From CAYZIB01 sp964478425 (lineage in GTDB: Bacteria; Bacillota_I; Bacilli_A; Acholeplasmatales; WRBM01): 64,000 nt of DNA. Under the pieces are notes generated by a model. The model made no database searches and was not told the DNA's origin. It saw only the letters and a list, made by a program, of their open reading frames with translations. The DNA is taken from NCBI GenBank assembly GCA_964478425.1, contig CAYZIB010000005.1, positions 15,111 through 79,110 on the forward strand, in the 5' to 3' direction. Both the position numbers and the translations under genes were made by a program. This document shows positions 33,400 through 42,883 of this stretch, piece after piece (position 1 is the first letter of the stretch; every line of letters starts with the position of its first letter).

Positions 33400-35046
33400 T
33401 TATTCAATCGTATTTAAAATTTCTTTTACTTCTTCTATTAAATTATTTAATAATTGATTAGATTTTTCTAATGAATTACTATTAATTCCATAATAAATTT
33501 TTAATTTAGGTTCTGTTCCGCTTGGTCTTAAAATAAACCAATTATCTAAATCATCACTAAATTTAATCATATTTGTTTTTGGTAAATCAGTATCTTTTAA
33601 ATAATCTATTTTATCAGTTATATTAATTGTTTTTAATTTAATATCGTTACTTCTAAAATATGATAAAACACTATTCATTTTAGTATTACCATCAATTCCT
33701 TTAAAATTAATACTTTGAGTAAATTCTTTATAATATCCATATTTTTCATAAATTTCATATAAAACATCAATTAAAGTTTTATTCATTTGTTTATAATAAC
33801 AAGTAATTTCAGCAAGCATTGTAATAGCTTGAATAGCATCTTTATCTCTTACAAAATCTTTTATTAAACATCCATATGATTCTTCAAAACCAAAATAATA
33901 ATTTAAATTATTGTTTTCTAACATAGTACATTTTTCACCAATATATTTAAATCCCGTTAATACAGTTATTGTATTAAGATTATTTGATTTTGCAATTTTT
34001 CTTGGTAGACTAGATGAAACAATTGAAGATAATACATAAGAATCTTTTTTTATTTTTTTAAATTTTGTTAAATAATCTAAAATTATTGAAGCCGTTTCAT
34101 TTCCATTTAAATAAATATATTCATTATTATGCAATACTACAACACCTAATCTATCAGCATCAGGATCTGTAGCAAGTATACAATCAGCTTTTAATTTTTT
34201 AGCAATATCAATAGCTTCACTATAAGCAATTTTTTCTTCTGGATTAGCACTTTTTACATTAGAAAAATTTGGATCAGATGTCATTTGATCTAAAACATCA
34301 ACTACTTTATATCCCAAATCTCTTAAAAATTTAGAAGCAAATACACTTCCAGTACCATGTAATGGAGTATAAACAAATAAAGAATTATCTTTTAAAACAT
34401 TTTTATTAATACTAATTGTTTTTATATTTTCTAAATAAATTTTATCAATATCTTTACCAATTAAAGTAACTAATTCTAAATTTTTAGTATCTTCAATATT
34501 AAAAATATCATCAATTTTATTTATTTCTTCAATGATTTGTTCAACATATAAAGGTAATATTTGAGCACCTGTCTCATCATATATTTTATAGCCATTATAT
34601 TCTTTAGGATTATGGCTTGCTGTAATTATAATTCCCCCACAAGCATGGAAATGTCTTATTGCAAAAGAAACTTCTGGTGTTGGTCTTAAACTTTCAAATC
34701 TATAAACTTTTATTCCTAAAGATGCTAACACATTAGCTGCAGCAATTGAAAATTCTTCTGAATAAAATCTGTTATCATATCCTATAACTAAACCTCTTGT
34801 TTTAGCTAAATTTTTATATCTCTTTAATAAATATCTTCCAAAACCTAAAGTAGCCTTTTTTATAATATAAATATTTAATTTATTTGTTCCTGGTCCAAGA
34901 ACTCCACGCATTCCTGCTGTTCCAAATTCTAAATTTTTATAAAAACTTTCTTTAATTTCATCTTCACTATAATTTAATAATTGTTCTTTTAAATCCTCAT
35001 TTACATTATTTAACCAATAATTGTATAAGGCTTTTACATCAATCAT
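33400..35046 (-). CDS. pgcA: Phosphoglucomutase/phospho-sugar mutase
   Basis: 548 residues. The ATG at 35046 follows AAGGAGG; longer frames have no site. Conserved motifs: GTAGMRG near the start, the phosphoserine loop TASHNPKEYNGYK, the metal loop DPDADRLG, sugar-binding FEESYG and the phosphate-binding RPSGTEPK. The PgcA/PGM2-type length and motifs suggest interconversion of glucose 1- and 6-phosphates. It follows coaX by a single base, an unusual pairing with pantothenate genes. Confidence 0.93.
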   Translation of the reverse strand: MIDVKALYNYWLNNVNEDLKEQLLNYSEDEIKESFYKNLEFGTAGMRGVLGPGTNKLNIYIIKKATLGFGRYLLKRYKNLAKTRGLVIGYDNRFYSEEFSIAAANVLASLGIKVYRFESLRPTPEVSFAIRHFHACGGIIITASHNPKEYNGYKIYDETGAQILPLYVEQIIEEINKIDDIFNIEDTKNLELVTLIGKDIDKIYLENIKTISINKNVLKDNSLFVYTPLHGTGSVFASKFLRDLGYKVVDVLDQMTSDPNFSNVKSANPEEKIAYSEAIDIAKKLKADCILATDPDADRLGVVVLHNNEYIYLNGNETASIILDYLTKFKKIKKDSYVLSSIVSSSLPRKIAKSNNLNTITVLTGFKYIGEKCTMLENNNLNYYFGFEESYGCLIKDFVRDKDAIQAITMLAEITCYYKQMNKTLIDVLYEIYEKYGYYKEFTQSINFKGIDGNTKMNSVLSYFRSNDIKLKTINITDKIDYLKDTDLPKTNMIKFSDDLDNWFILRPSGTEPKLKIYYGINSNSLEKSNQLLNNLIEEVKEILNTIE

Positions 35047-35047
35047 A

Positions 35048-35797
35048 CTATTCCTCCTTATTTTTTTTAAATATATCAATTATACCTTCTAAAATTAAAT
35101 TTTCATCTAGTATAATATTTTCTTCACATAAAGGTATAATCAAATTAGCTAATCCCCCAGTAGCAATCACTTTAAAATCACTATTTACTTCTTTTCTAAT
35201 TCTTTTAATCATACCATCTACTTCACTTGCAGTACCATATGTAACACCTGATTGCATACACAAAATTGTATTATTTCCTAATACATTTTTAGGTACACTT
35301 AAATCAATATTAGGTAATAAAGCAGTATTTTTTACAAGTGAATTTATTGAAATATTAACACCAGGAGATATTACAACTCCCATAATTGTTTTATTCTTTA
35401 CATAGATATATTTATTGGCTGTTCCTAAATCAACGATTAAACAACTATCTCCATATTTAAAACTACCAACACTAGAGCAAATCAAATCAGCACCTACTTC
35501 TTTTGGATTGATTGCTTTGACTTTTAAGCCTGTTTTAACTCCGGGAGTAATATTTATCGGATTTATTTTAAAATGCTTTAAAATCATTTGATTTATAAGG
35601 TTTGAGACATTTGGAACAACGCTTGATATAATTACATCAGAAATTTCTTTAATATTTATAAAATTTTTTATTAATAAATAATATTCATCAGCACTTTTAT
35701 CTTTATCAGTATTAATTCTATAAGTGTTTAAAATTTTATAATTGTTTGCTGTTGCAAATAAAATATTGGTATTTCCAATATCAAATAATAATATCAT
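35048..35797 (-). CDS. coaX: Type III pantothenate kinase
   Basis: 249 residues. I use the ATG at 35797; the upstream GTG at 35806 overlaps the end of panT. Motifs of the ASKHA fold in CoaX are present: ILLFDIGNTN, the GADLICSSVG segment, DLGTANKY and GVVISPGVNIS, and ATGGLA. It phosphorylates pantothenate, the first step to CoA. The middle of the panT-coaX-pgcA operon. coaD, a later CoA step, is elsewhere in the window. Confidence 0.95.
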   Translation of the reverse strand: MILLFDIGNTNILFATANNYKILNTYRINTDKDKSADEYYLLIKNFINIKEISDVIISSVVPNVSNLINQMILKHFKINPINITPGVKTGLKVKAINPKEVGADLICSSVGSFKYGDSCLIVDLGTANKYIYVKNKTIMGVVISPGVNISINSLVKNTALLPNIDLSVPKNVLGNNTILCMQSGVTYGTASEVDGMIKRIRKEVNSDFKVIATGGLANLIIPLCEENIILDENLILEGIIDIFKKNKEE

Positions 35798-35802
35798 ATT
35801 TA

Positions 35803-36387
35803 TCACTCACTTATTCCTATATTATAATTTTTTGATACTACATTTATTAAATAAACAACTGTTGGTGATAAAACTATATTAATAAAAAATTCTATAATAA
35901 AATTTATCCCAATATAATAAACTATTATATACATAATAGCATTCACTCCAGCATCTGTTGCAAAACCTAGTATTGGTTTATAAAAAAATACTAAGCAACC
36001 TATAAAAAATACAGATGTATTAATAATAGGGGCAATTAATGTTGCAATAATGATTGCTAATTTTTTATTTTTATTTTTAATTAAATTATAAACTAAACCA
36101 ACTATTAATCCTGTTAAAATTGATTTTAACAATACAACTATAATAGTTCCAATAGGATTTAACGCATAAAAGAATTGTGCATCCATTAATAATACAACTA
36201 ATCCCATAATAAATCCTAAAAATATTCCGCCTTTTGGTCCATATAAAATAGATCCAACAACTAATGGAATTAATGCTAGGGTAATACTAAATTGTCCTAG
36301 CGGAATTTTTATTAAGGATAAAGCCGCTACAATTGAGCCAATAATGCTTAATCCCATCATTCTTTTAATTTTAATACTATTTTTCAT
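35803..36387 (-). CDS. panT: ECF transporter S component, probably for pantothenate
   Basis: 194 residues, six hydrophobic segments. It has the PLVVGSILYGPKGGIFLGFIMGL region typical of energy-coupling-factor substrate-binding subunits. Specificity is inferred from direct linkage to coaX (TGA stop 5 bases before coaX). It would capture the vitamin and dock on a shared EcfAAT module encoded elsewhere. AAAAAGGAG precedes the ATG. Confidence 0.8.
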   Translation of the reverse strand: MKNSIKIKRMMGLSIIGSIVAALSLIKIPLGQFSITLALIPLVVGSILYGPKGGIFLGFIMGLVVLLMDAQFFYALNPIGTIIVVLLKSILTGLIVGLVYNLIKNKNKKLAIIIATLIAPIINTSVFFIGCLVFFYKPILGFATDAGVNAIMYIIVYYIGINFIIEFFINIVLSPTVVYLINVVSKNYNIGISE

Positions 36388-36410
36388 AATTTTCTCCTTT
36401 TTGGTCCTTA

Positions 36411-36420
36411 AAGGTACCTT
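36411..36420 (-). promoter_or_regulatory. Palindromic operator candidate at the panT transcription start
   Basis: AAGGTACCTT, a perfect palindrome centred about 9 bases after the predicted transcription start, where a bound repressor would block initiation. Confidence 0.4.
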
Positions 36421-36430
36421 AATTAGTTAT

Positions 36431-36459
36431 ATTATACTCTATATTTTTTTTATAAACAA
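36431..36459 (-). promoter_or_regulatory. panT-coaX-pgcA promoter
   Basis: On the minus strand TTGTTT, 17 bases, TATAAT; start near 36424. Confidence 0.65.
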
Positions 36460-36471
36460 TATATATAAAAT

Positions 36472-36500
36472 AAAAAAATCTCTTAAAATAAGAGAATTTT
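36472..36500 (-). terminator. Terminator of ydbS-ydbT
   Basis: TCTCTTA / TAAGAGA with a 3-base loop and a seven-base T run on the minus strand. Confidence 0.75.
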
Positions 36501-37940
36501 TTAAAACTTTATACAATTTAATAACAAATTAAAAACATCTTCATTAAGATTATTAACTGTAACTTTATTTAATTGATTATTATTATAAAAATGGATTTTA
36601 TACGAATAAATATTTTCTTTTTTTCTAAAGTATGTAGTCTTTTTTTCTATTCCGATTAAATTATTATTTTTAATAATTACTGCATTTTTAAATAATCCTT
36701 GATAAACTATAATTTTATCATTAGAAATATTTATTTTATTATTTTTATACCTTATGTATGAAAATAAATAATTTATAATAAAAATAAATAAAAATATAAG
36801 AATTGAAACTATATAAAATTTATTTAAGTAAATATTTAAATTTGTATTTATAAAAACCGAAAGTAAAAATATTAATATAGTAAAATATAGTAAATAAGTT
36901 ATTATTAAAGGTAATATTAAAAAATATTTAAAAGCATTTTTTTTAGGTAAGATATAATTATCTTCTAAATTATATTCATTAACTAATTTATTTAAGGTAT
37001 CTTTTATTAATTTTGTTTTAACAAAAGGAATAAATATTCCATTATTATTTTGATTATTTTCGTTATTATTATAATTATTATATCCGATAGCATCCAGTTT
37101 TATTTCAGCAATTTTAAATAACCTTTTAATTAAACCATATTTTATAGTTATTGACTTTATATTTTCTATTTTTATTTGATAATTGTATTTAACAAATAAG
37201 CCATATGATATATAAATAACATCATTCATTCTAAATGCTTTATAATCATATAAATTTAAAATTTGAATGAGCAATGTTAAAAAATATAAATAAACTAATG
37301 AAATAATAAAATATAAATTAACCGATAAAAAATCTTTACTATTTTTTATTAATCCAAAATATAAAACTAAAAAAATTAATAAATAAATTATAATTAAAAT
37401 ACTTGAATATATTAGATGAATTAAAATTTTATCTTTTACTTTATATTTATAAATATCATTAATATTTATATTAGTTTTTTCATCATTAATATTAATTTTT
37501 TTATTAATAAAATTATATAATTCATCTATTAAATAACTATTATTAGTTATTTTTATTTCTGCTTTATAAAATTTTAATGCTGATCCTGAATCAATTTCTA
37601 TAGTTTTTAAATTGAATAATTTTTGAATTAAACCTTGTTTTATATTTATAGTATGGATTTTTAAATATTTTAATGAAATATTTTTTTTAAATAAAAAGCC
37701 TTTTTTTAAATTAATTTCCAAATCATTATAATCATATATAATATTTTTATAATTAAAGTAAATTAAAACACATTCAATTAAATAAATAAAAACAAAAAAT
37801 ACTATAATTAAAGTAACTAAATATCCTTTTATTTTTATTTCGTTAAAAGCAAATAAAAAATATAAATAGATAATTAAAGAAACAAAAAAAGTTATTAAAA
37901 TATTGTAATAAAAATATTTTTTAGATATTTTATTATTCAT
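36501..37940 (-). CDS. ydbT: YdbT-like membrane protein with bPH2 domains
   Basis: 479 residues from the ATG at 37940 (weak GGTGAT before it). Three pairs of membrane segments alternate with bacterial PH-like (bPH_2) domains. The repeated pattern hydrophobic-K-x-L-KIHTINIKQGLIQKLF, IENIKSITIKYGLIKRLF, LIGIEKKTTYF marks the three copies. In Bacillus the YdbS-YdbT pair affects lipid/wall homeostasis and resistance to bacteriocins; the same role is plausible. It overlaps ydbS by 8 bases. Confidence 0.85.
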   Translation of the reverse strand: MNNKISKKYFYYNILITFFVSLIIYLYFLFAFNEIKIKGYLVTLIIVFFVFIYLIECVLIYFNYKNIIYDYNDLEINLKKGFLFKKNISLKYLKIHTINIKQGLIQKLFNLKTIEIDSGSALKFYKAEIKITNNSYLIDELYNFINKKININDEKTNININDIYKYKVKDKILIHLIYSSILIIIYLLIFLVLYFGLIKNSKDFLSVNLYFIISLVYLYFLTLLIQILNLYDYKAFRMNDVIYISYGLFVKYNYQIKIENIKSITIKYGLIKRLFKIAEIKLDAIGYNNYNNNENNQNNNGIFIPFVKTKLIKDTLNKLVNEYNLEDNYILPKKNAFKYFLILPLIITYLLYFTILIFLLSVFINTNLNIYLNKFYIVSILIFLFIFIINYLFSYIRYKNNKINISNDKIIVYQGLFKNAVIIKNNNLIGIEKKTTYFRKKENIYSYKIHFYNNNQLNKVTVNNLNEDVFNLLLNCIKF

Positions 37941-38418
37941 TATTATCACCGATTTTGTTTTTTACTAACATATATATTTCATTTTGCATTTTTTTTGCTT
38001 CGTTAATATCTAAACATTTAATAAAATGATCTGATCCAGCAGTTGAAACTTCTATTTTTGAGATATTAAATAATTGTTCTAATGGTCCTTGCATTAGTTC
38101 TATATCTTGAATTTGATTAACAGGTATAATCACTTTAGAAATAAAAATTACTCCTTTTATTATATATATTTTATCTGAATCATAATAATACTTATAGTTA
38201 TTATACTGTAATTTTGTTAAAACAAATGTATAAAAAAAATTAAATATATTTAAACAAGTAAAAATAAGAATTAATATATAATTTAAGATATTATTAATAT
38301 TACTATTAATAAATAAAAAACAAAATAAAATAGAAAAAACTAAAAAAATCAAAAAATAAGAGATTCTATACAATAATTTATATTTTATATAATTTTTAGA
38401 AATATTTTTAAATTCCAT
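37933..38418 (-). CDS. ydbS: YdbS-like PH domain membrane protein
   Basis: 161 residues: two membrane segments followed by one bPH_2 domain (VIIPVNQIQDIELMQGPLEQ, SKIEVSTAGSDH). First gene of the ydbS-ydbT pair. A terminator of eno lies just upstream, so transcription starts in the short gap or reads through. Confidence 0.87.
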   Translation of the reverse strand: MEFKNISKNYIKYKLLYRISYFLIFLVFSILFCFLFINSNINNILNYILILIFTCLNIFNFFYTFVLTKLQYNNYKYYYDSDKIYIIKGVIFISKVIIPVNQIQDIELMQGPLEQLFNISKIEVSTAGSDHFIKCLDINEAKKMQNEIYMLVKNKIGDNNE

Positions 38419-38435
38419 AAGCTTACTCCTTTTAT

Positions 38436-38463
38436 AAAAAAATCCGTTTTAAAAACGGATTTT
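38436..38463 (-). terminator. Terminator of eno
   Basis: AATCCGTTTT / AAAACGGATT nearly perfect 10-bp stem with T run on the minus strand. Confidence 0.8.
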
Positions 38464-38480
38464 AATATTTGTATATTAAA

Positions 38481-39776
38481 TTATTTTTTTAAATTATAAA
38501 ATGATTTAATACCATTATATTGTGAAGCACTACCTAATTCATCTTCAATTCTGATCAATTGATTATATTTTGCAATTCTATCAGTTCTTGAAGCAGATCC
38601 TGTTTTAATTTGTCCAGCATTAGTTGCAACAGCAATATCAGCTATAGTAGTATCTTCTGTTTCTCCAGAACGATGTGAAACAACAGCAGTGTATCCAGCT
38701 CTCTTAGCCATTTCAATAGCATCAAAAGTTTCAGTTAATGTACCAATTTGGTTAACTTTAATTAAAATAGAGTTAGCAACACCTTTTTCGATACCTGTTT
38801 TTAATCTTTTTGTATTAGTAACAAATAAGTCATCACCAACAAGTTGAACTTTTGATCCTAATAAATCAGTTAAATATTTCCATCCTTCCCAATCATTTTC
38901 ATCTAAACCATCTTCGATTGAAATAATAGGGTAACGATCACATAATTCTTTATAGAAATTTGCAAGTTCAACGCTTGTGAATTCTTTTCCACCTTCACCA
39001 GCTAATACATATTTTTTAGTTTCTGCATTGTAAAATTCACTTGATGCAACATCCATTCCTAAGAAAATATCTTTTCCAGGAACATATCCTGCTTCTTTAA
39101 TAGCTTCCATAATTGTTTGTAAAGCTTCTTCATTTGATGATAAGTTTGGAGCAAATCCACCTTCATCTCCAACACCTGTATTATATCCTTTTGCTTTTAA
39201 AACTTTTTTTAAGTTATGGAATACTTCAGCACCCATTCTAATAGCTTCTTTAAAACTTGGAGCTCCTACAGGTAAAATCATGAATTCTTGGAAGTCAACA
39301 TTGTTATCTGCATGTGAACCACCGTTTAAAATGTTCATCATTGGTGTAGGTAATTGTTTAGCATTAAATCCACCGAAATAGTTATATAAAGATACACCTA
39401 AATAATCAGCAGCTGCTTTAGCACAAGCCATAGAAACACCTAATATAGCATTTGCACCATATTTTCCTTTATTTGGTGTTCCATCAAGTTCAATTAATTT
39501 TTGGTCAATTTCAACTTGATTTAATGTATTCATACCAACGATTTCAGGTGCGATAAATTCATTAACATTGTTAACAGCTTTTAAAACACCTTTACCTAAA
39601 TAGCGTGATTTATCTCCGTCTCTTAATTCTACTGCTTCATGTTCTCCAGTTGAAGCTCCTGATGGAACTAATGCACGTCCAAATGCACCACTTTCTGTAG
39701 TTACTTCTACTTCTACAGTTGGATTTCCTCTTGAGTCTAGAACTTCTCTAGCATAAATGTTTGTAATAAATGGCAT
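38481..39776 (-). CDS. eno: Enolase
   Basis: 431 residues, full family length. ARE(V)LDSRGNPTVEVEV, GDEGGFAPN, SIEDGLDENDWEGW, KVNQIGTLTE and SHRSGETEDTTIAD are all present, with catalytic Glu and Lys residues in place. It converts 2-phosphoglycerate to phosphoenolpyruvate. It has its own promoter with an upstream cre-like site. Codon use looks biased toward high expression. Confidence 0.98.
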   Translation of the reverse strand: MPFITNIYAREVLDSRGNPTVEVEVTTESGAFGRALVPSGASTGEHEAVELRDGDKSRYLGKGVLKAVNNVNEFIAPEIVGMNTLNQVEIDQKLIELDGTPNKGKYGANAILGVSMACAKAAADYLGVSLYNYFGGFNAKQLPTPMMNILNGGSHADNNVDFQEFMILPVGAPSFKEAIRMGAEVFHNLKKVLKAKGYNTGVGDEGGFAPNLSSNEEALQTIMEAIKEAGYVPGKDIFLGMDVASSEFYNAETKKYVLAGEGGKEFTSVELANFYKELCDRYPIISIEDGLDENDWEGWKYLTDLLGSKVQLVGDDLFVTNTKRLKTGIEKGVANSILIKVNQIGTLTETFDAIEMAKRAGYTAVVSHRSGETEDTTIADIAVATNAGQIKTGSASRTDRIAKYNQLIRIEDELGSASQYNGIKSFYNLKK

Positions 39777-39810
39777 AATATTTTCTCCTTTTATTTATTT
39801 TTGCATATAT

Positions 39811-39816
39811 ATTATA
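39811..39816 (-). promoter_or_regulatory. eno -10 box
   Basis: TATAAT preceded by TGG on the minus strand; no good -35 box 17 bases upstream, a pattern expected for an activated promoter. Confidence 0.55.
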
Positions 39817-39859
39817 CCATATAACAAAAAAAATTTAATAATTATTTTATTAATTAAAG

Positions 39860-39875
39860 AAGAAAACGCTTTTAT
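39860..39875 (-). promoter_or_regulatory. cre-like operator upstream of eno
   Basis: On the minus strand ATAAAAGCGTTTTCTT matches WTGNAANCGNWNNCWW with one mismatch (A for G). It is centred near -63 from the predicted start. Confidence 0.5.
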
Positions 39876-39893
39876 ATATTTGTTTTAAACATA

Positions 39894-39924
39894 AAAAAAG
39901 CTCTAACATATTTGTTAAAGCTAT
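39894..39924 (-). terminator. Terminator of gpmI
   Basis: AGCTTTAAC / GTTAGAGCT with one G-U pair, followed by a T run on the minus strand. Confidence 0.7.
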
Positions 39925-39931
39925 TTATAAA

Positions 39932-41458
39932 TTATTTTTTTATTAAACTTTTACCAGTCATTTCTTTTGGTTGTTCTAAATTTAATAATTCTAAAAGTGT
40001 AGGTGCTAAATCACCTAAATTACCACTATTTAAACTTACACCTTGTTTAGTTAAAATAACAGGTACTCTATTAGTAGAATGCGCTGTATATGGTTTAAAT
40101 GAATCATCAAGCATTTTATCTGCATTACCATGATCAGCTGTAATTAATGCAACACCACCATGATTTAATAATGCTTTATATACTTTTCCTAAACATTCAT
40201 CAACTGCTTCTACTGCTTTAATTGTTGCAGGAATATTTCCTGTATGTCCTACCATATCACAGTTAGCAAAATTTAATATAATTGTATCAAATTCTTCTTT
40301 ATTAATTGCATCTAATACTTTATCTGTAACTTCATAAATTGACATTTCTGGTTTTAAATCATATGTTGCAACTTTAGGTGAATCAACTAAAATTCTTGTT
40401 GAATTAAAAATATCTTTATCTACTCCACCATCAAAGAAGAATGTAACATGAGCATATTTTTCTGTTTCAGCAATTCTTAATTGTTTTAACCCCATTTTTG
40501 ATACATAATCACCATATGTATTATTTAAATCTTGTATTCCAAATGCGACATCACCTAAAACTTTATCTGAATAAAGCATCATTGAAACAAAATAGATATC
40601 TGTCGGTCCATTAGTAACATCTAATTTATTTAATCCAGTTTCTTTTTGTGTATAAGCATTACTAGGATTTGATAAAGCTGTTCCGATTTGGATTGCTCTA
40701 TCTGGTCTAAAATTAGCAAATATTACAGCATCGCCATCTTCAATCATTCCACTTTCATCTACTATAAATGGTTTAATAAATTCATCAAATACACCATTTT
40801 CATAGCTTTTTTTAATAGCATCAATTGGATCATTATAATGAGGCCCTATATTTTTAGTCATTGCATCATATGCTACTTGAATTCTATCCCAGTTTTTATC
40901 TCTATCCATTCCATAATATCTACCACCAACTGTAGCAATTTTACAGATATTTTGATCAATAACTTGTTGTAAATATTTACTTGCAGAATCAGGAGCAACA
41001 TCACGACCATCTAAAAAAGCGTGATAATAAATTTTTTCTACTCCTTCTTTTTTTGCAAGATCAAATAAAGCTAATATATGATCAATTCTTGAATGTACTC
41101 CACCATCACTACATAATCCTAAAATATGTAATTTACTATTATTTTTTTTAACTCTAGAAATAGCTTTTAAAAAATATTCATTTTTATAAAAATCCCCATT
41201 TTTAATTGCAACATTTATTCTTGTTAAAGATTGATAAACAATTCTTCCTGCTCCAATATTTAAATGTCCAACTTCACTATTTCCCATTTGTCCTTCTGGT
41301 AATCCGACATCATTACCACTTGCTCCTAAAGTACTATTAGGATAATGACTTATTAAATAATCATAATTTGGAGTATGTGCTAAACTAATCGCATTTCCTT
41401 CGCTTGGTTTAGCAAGTCCAAATCCATCCATTATGATTAATGCAACTGTATTTTTCAT
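39932..41458 (-). CDS. gpmI: 2,3-bisphosphoglycerate-independent phosphoglycerate mutase
   Basis: 508 residues; ATG 41458 follows GAGGTG, whereas the upstream GTG is part of that site. LIIMDGFG, the catalytic Ser in GNSEVGHLNIGAGR, HAFLDGRDVAPDSA, RYYGMDRD and ITADHGNAD/TAHSTNRVP ligands of the two-Mn alkaline phosphatase fold are all present. It interconverts 3- and 2-phosphoglycerate, the step before enolase, and lies next to eno with its own cre-like site. Confidence 0.97.
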   Translation of the reverse strand: MKNTVALIIMDGFGLAKPSEGNAISLAHTPNYDYLISHYPNSTLGASGNDVGLPEGQMGNSEVGHLNIGAGRIVYQSLTRINVAIKNGDFYKNEYFLKAISRVKKNNSKLHILGLCSDGGVHSRIDHILALFDLAKKEGVEKIYYHAFLDGRDVAPDSASKYLQQVIDQNICKIATVGGRYYGMDRDKNWDRIQVAYDAMTKNIGPHYNDPIDAIKKSYENGVFDEFIKPFIVDESGMIEDGDAVIFANFRPDRAIQIGTALSNPSNAYTQKETGLNKLDVTNGPTDIYFVSMMLYSDKVLGDVAFGIQDLNNTYGDYVSKMGLKQLRIAETEKYAHVTFFFDGGVDKDIFNSTRILVDSPKVATYDLKPEMSIYEVTDKVLDAINKEEFDTIILNFANCDMVGHTGNIPATIKAVEAVDECLGKVYKALLNHGGVALITADHGNADKMLDDSFKPYTAHSTNRVPVILTKQGVSLNSGNLGDLAPTLLELLNLEQPKEMTGKSLIKK

Positions 41459-41518
41459 TTTTTTTAACACCTCAATTATATTATATCTAATTTTTTTATT
41501 TTTGCATTAAATATGATT

Positions 41519-41534
41519 ATGTAAACGCTATTTT
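41519..41534 (+). promoter_or_regulatory. cre-like operator upstream of gpmI
   Basis: ATGTAAACGCTATTTT matches WTGNAANCGNWNNCWW with one mismatch (T for the late C). It lies about 60 bases before the gpmI start codon and roughly 53-58 bases before the likely transcription start. Confidence 0.5.
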
Positions 41535-41539
41535 AAAAT

Positions 41540-41561
41540 AAAAAAGTCTTTTTAAAGACTA
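41540..41561 (-). terminator. Terminator of the 85-residue gene
   Basis: AGTCTTT / AAAGACT palindrome with a T run on the minus strand, overlapping the stop codon. Confidence 0.7.
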
Positions 41562-41816
41562 ATTTACATATATTTTAATTTTATCTCCTGATTCTTTTTC
41601 AAAAACAAATATATCGCCATTTATTAAATATCCATTAATAAGTAAATCAATATCAACGCCTTCTAATAATTTTGATATATCAACTCCATTAATTTTAATT
41701 TGTTTTGTTTTAACTTTATTTATTAATTTTTTAAAAATGTTAAATGGTAATTTAAAATCAAATTCGTTATTTTTTTTAGTTTTAATATTTATTCTTACAG
41801 TTTTATTTTCTTCCAA
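41559..41816 (-). CDS. Small conserved-looking hypothetical protein
   Basis: 85 residues, soluble: beta-type N-terminus (VRINIKTKKNNEFDFKLP), a lysine-rich helix, the block KINGVDISKLLEGVDID and a final pair of strands. No signal or membrane segment. I do not recognise the family. GGAGGGA lies before the ATG, so it is likely expressed. It follows mrp. Confidence 0.6.
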   Translation of the reverse strand: MEENKTVRINIKTKKNNEFDFKLPFNIFKKLINKVKTKQIKINGVDISKLLEGVDIDLLINGYLINGDIFVFEKESGDKIKIYVN

Positions 41817-41864
41817 ATTATCCCTCCATAATTTAATATATGGAAAATTTAAAATATTGTTAAT

Positions 41865-41893
41865 AAAAAAAGAATAATTAATTCTTTTTTAAT
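41865..41893 (-). terminator. Terminator of thrS-mrp
   Basis: AAAGAAT / ATTCTTT around a short loop, followed by a T run on the minus strand; it overlaps the mrp stop. Confidence 0.6.
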
Positions 41894-42882
41894 AAATCAA
41901 TTATTCTTTTTGAAATTTCATCAAATGCCATACCAGCATATGTGTTACTATCATATATATAAGTTCCATCATGTTTTACAATTGGAATTTCACCTAAAAA
42001 TTTAGTATCTAAAATGTTTGCTACTTCCAATCCTCCACCAGTACCAAAGATATAATCTTTTTCCTTATTTATCGGATTTAAATAGTAACTCATATTTTCA
42101 ATAACACCTAATAAATTTTGATTCATTTGTAAAGCACCAATTCCTGCTTTAACAGCAATATCAGATGCATTGTGATTTGGAGTTGTAACTATAATTACAT
42201 TTGAATTTGGAATTAAATTTTTTAAATCAATCATTACATCTCCAGTTCCTGGAGGTAAATCTACAAACATATATTCAATATCATCACTCCATAATGTATC
42301 ATTTATAAAATGTCCAAGCATTTTTCCTAGCATTGGACCACGCCACATTAATGGTTTACCTTCAGTAAAATAAGATGTTGAAATATATTCAATATCATTG
42401 ATTGTAGCAGGAAAAATTTTTCCATTTTGTAAGCCCATGATACTTACATCTTCTTTTTTTAAGATGTTTGGAATAGATGCTCCATATATATCAGCATCAA
42501 TTATTCCAACTTTTTTTCCAAGTCTACTAAATGAAAAAGCAAGGTTTGCACATACACTTGATTTACCAACTCCACCTTTTCCACTTTCAACTAAAATATA
42601 TGTCTTATTTTTATTATTTTCTTCTAATGAATCCATAAATTCATCAATTATTTCAATTTTAATTCCACTAAAATTATATTTAATTTTAACTAATTTAGTT
42701 AATTCATGTTTAAATTTATTTAAATTATCAACATTACTTTTATCCATTTTAACTTTAACAAATATAACATCATTTTCTTCTAAATTTAAATCTAATAAAG
42801 AATTTAATTCTTTTAATGTTTTATTAAAATTATAATCGATTAAATTTAAAATTTCTTCTTTTAAAATAGAAATATCTTTCAT
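41878..42882 (-). CDS. mrp: Mrp/ApbC (Nbp35-type) P-loop ATPase
   Basis: 334 residues. A short N-terminal domain resembling a degraded MIP18/DUF59 precedes the deviant Walker A ESGKGGVGKSS, switch DADIYGASIPNIL, WRGPMLGKML and FVDLPPGTGDV. No CxxC was seen near the C-terminus, so the cluster-bridging cysteines of classical ApbC may be missing. The family includes iron-sulphur carriers and the regulator SalA. It begins one base after thrS. Confidence 0.88.
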   Translation of the reverse strand: MKDISILKEEILNLIDYNFNKTLKELNSLLDLNLEENDVIFVKVKMDKSNVDNLNKFKHELTKLVKIKYNFSGIKIEIIDEFMDSLEENNKNKTYILVESGKGGVGKSSVCANLAFSFSRLGKKVGIIDADIYGASIPNILKKEDVSIMGLQNGKIFPATINDIEYISTSYFTEGKPLMWRGPMLGKMLGHFINDTLWSDDIEYMFVDLPPGTGDVMIDLKNLIPNSNVIIVTTPNHNASDIAVKAGIGALQMNQNLLGVIENMSYYLNPINKEKDYIFGTGGGLEVANILDTKFLGEIPIVKHDGTYIYDSNTYAGMAFDEISKRIIDLLKKN

Positions 42883-42883
42883 T

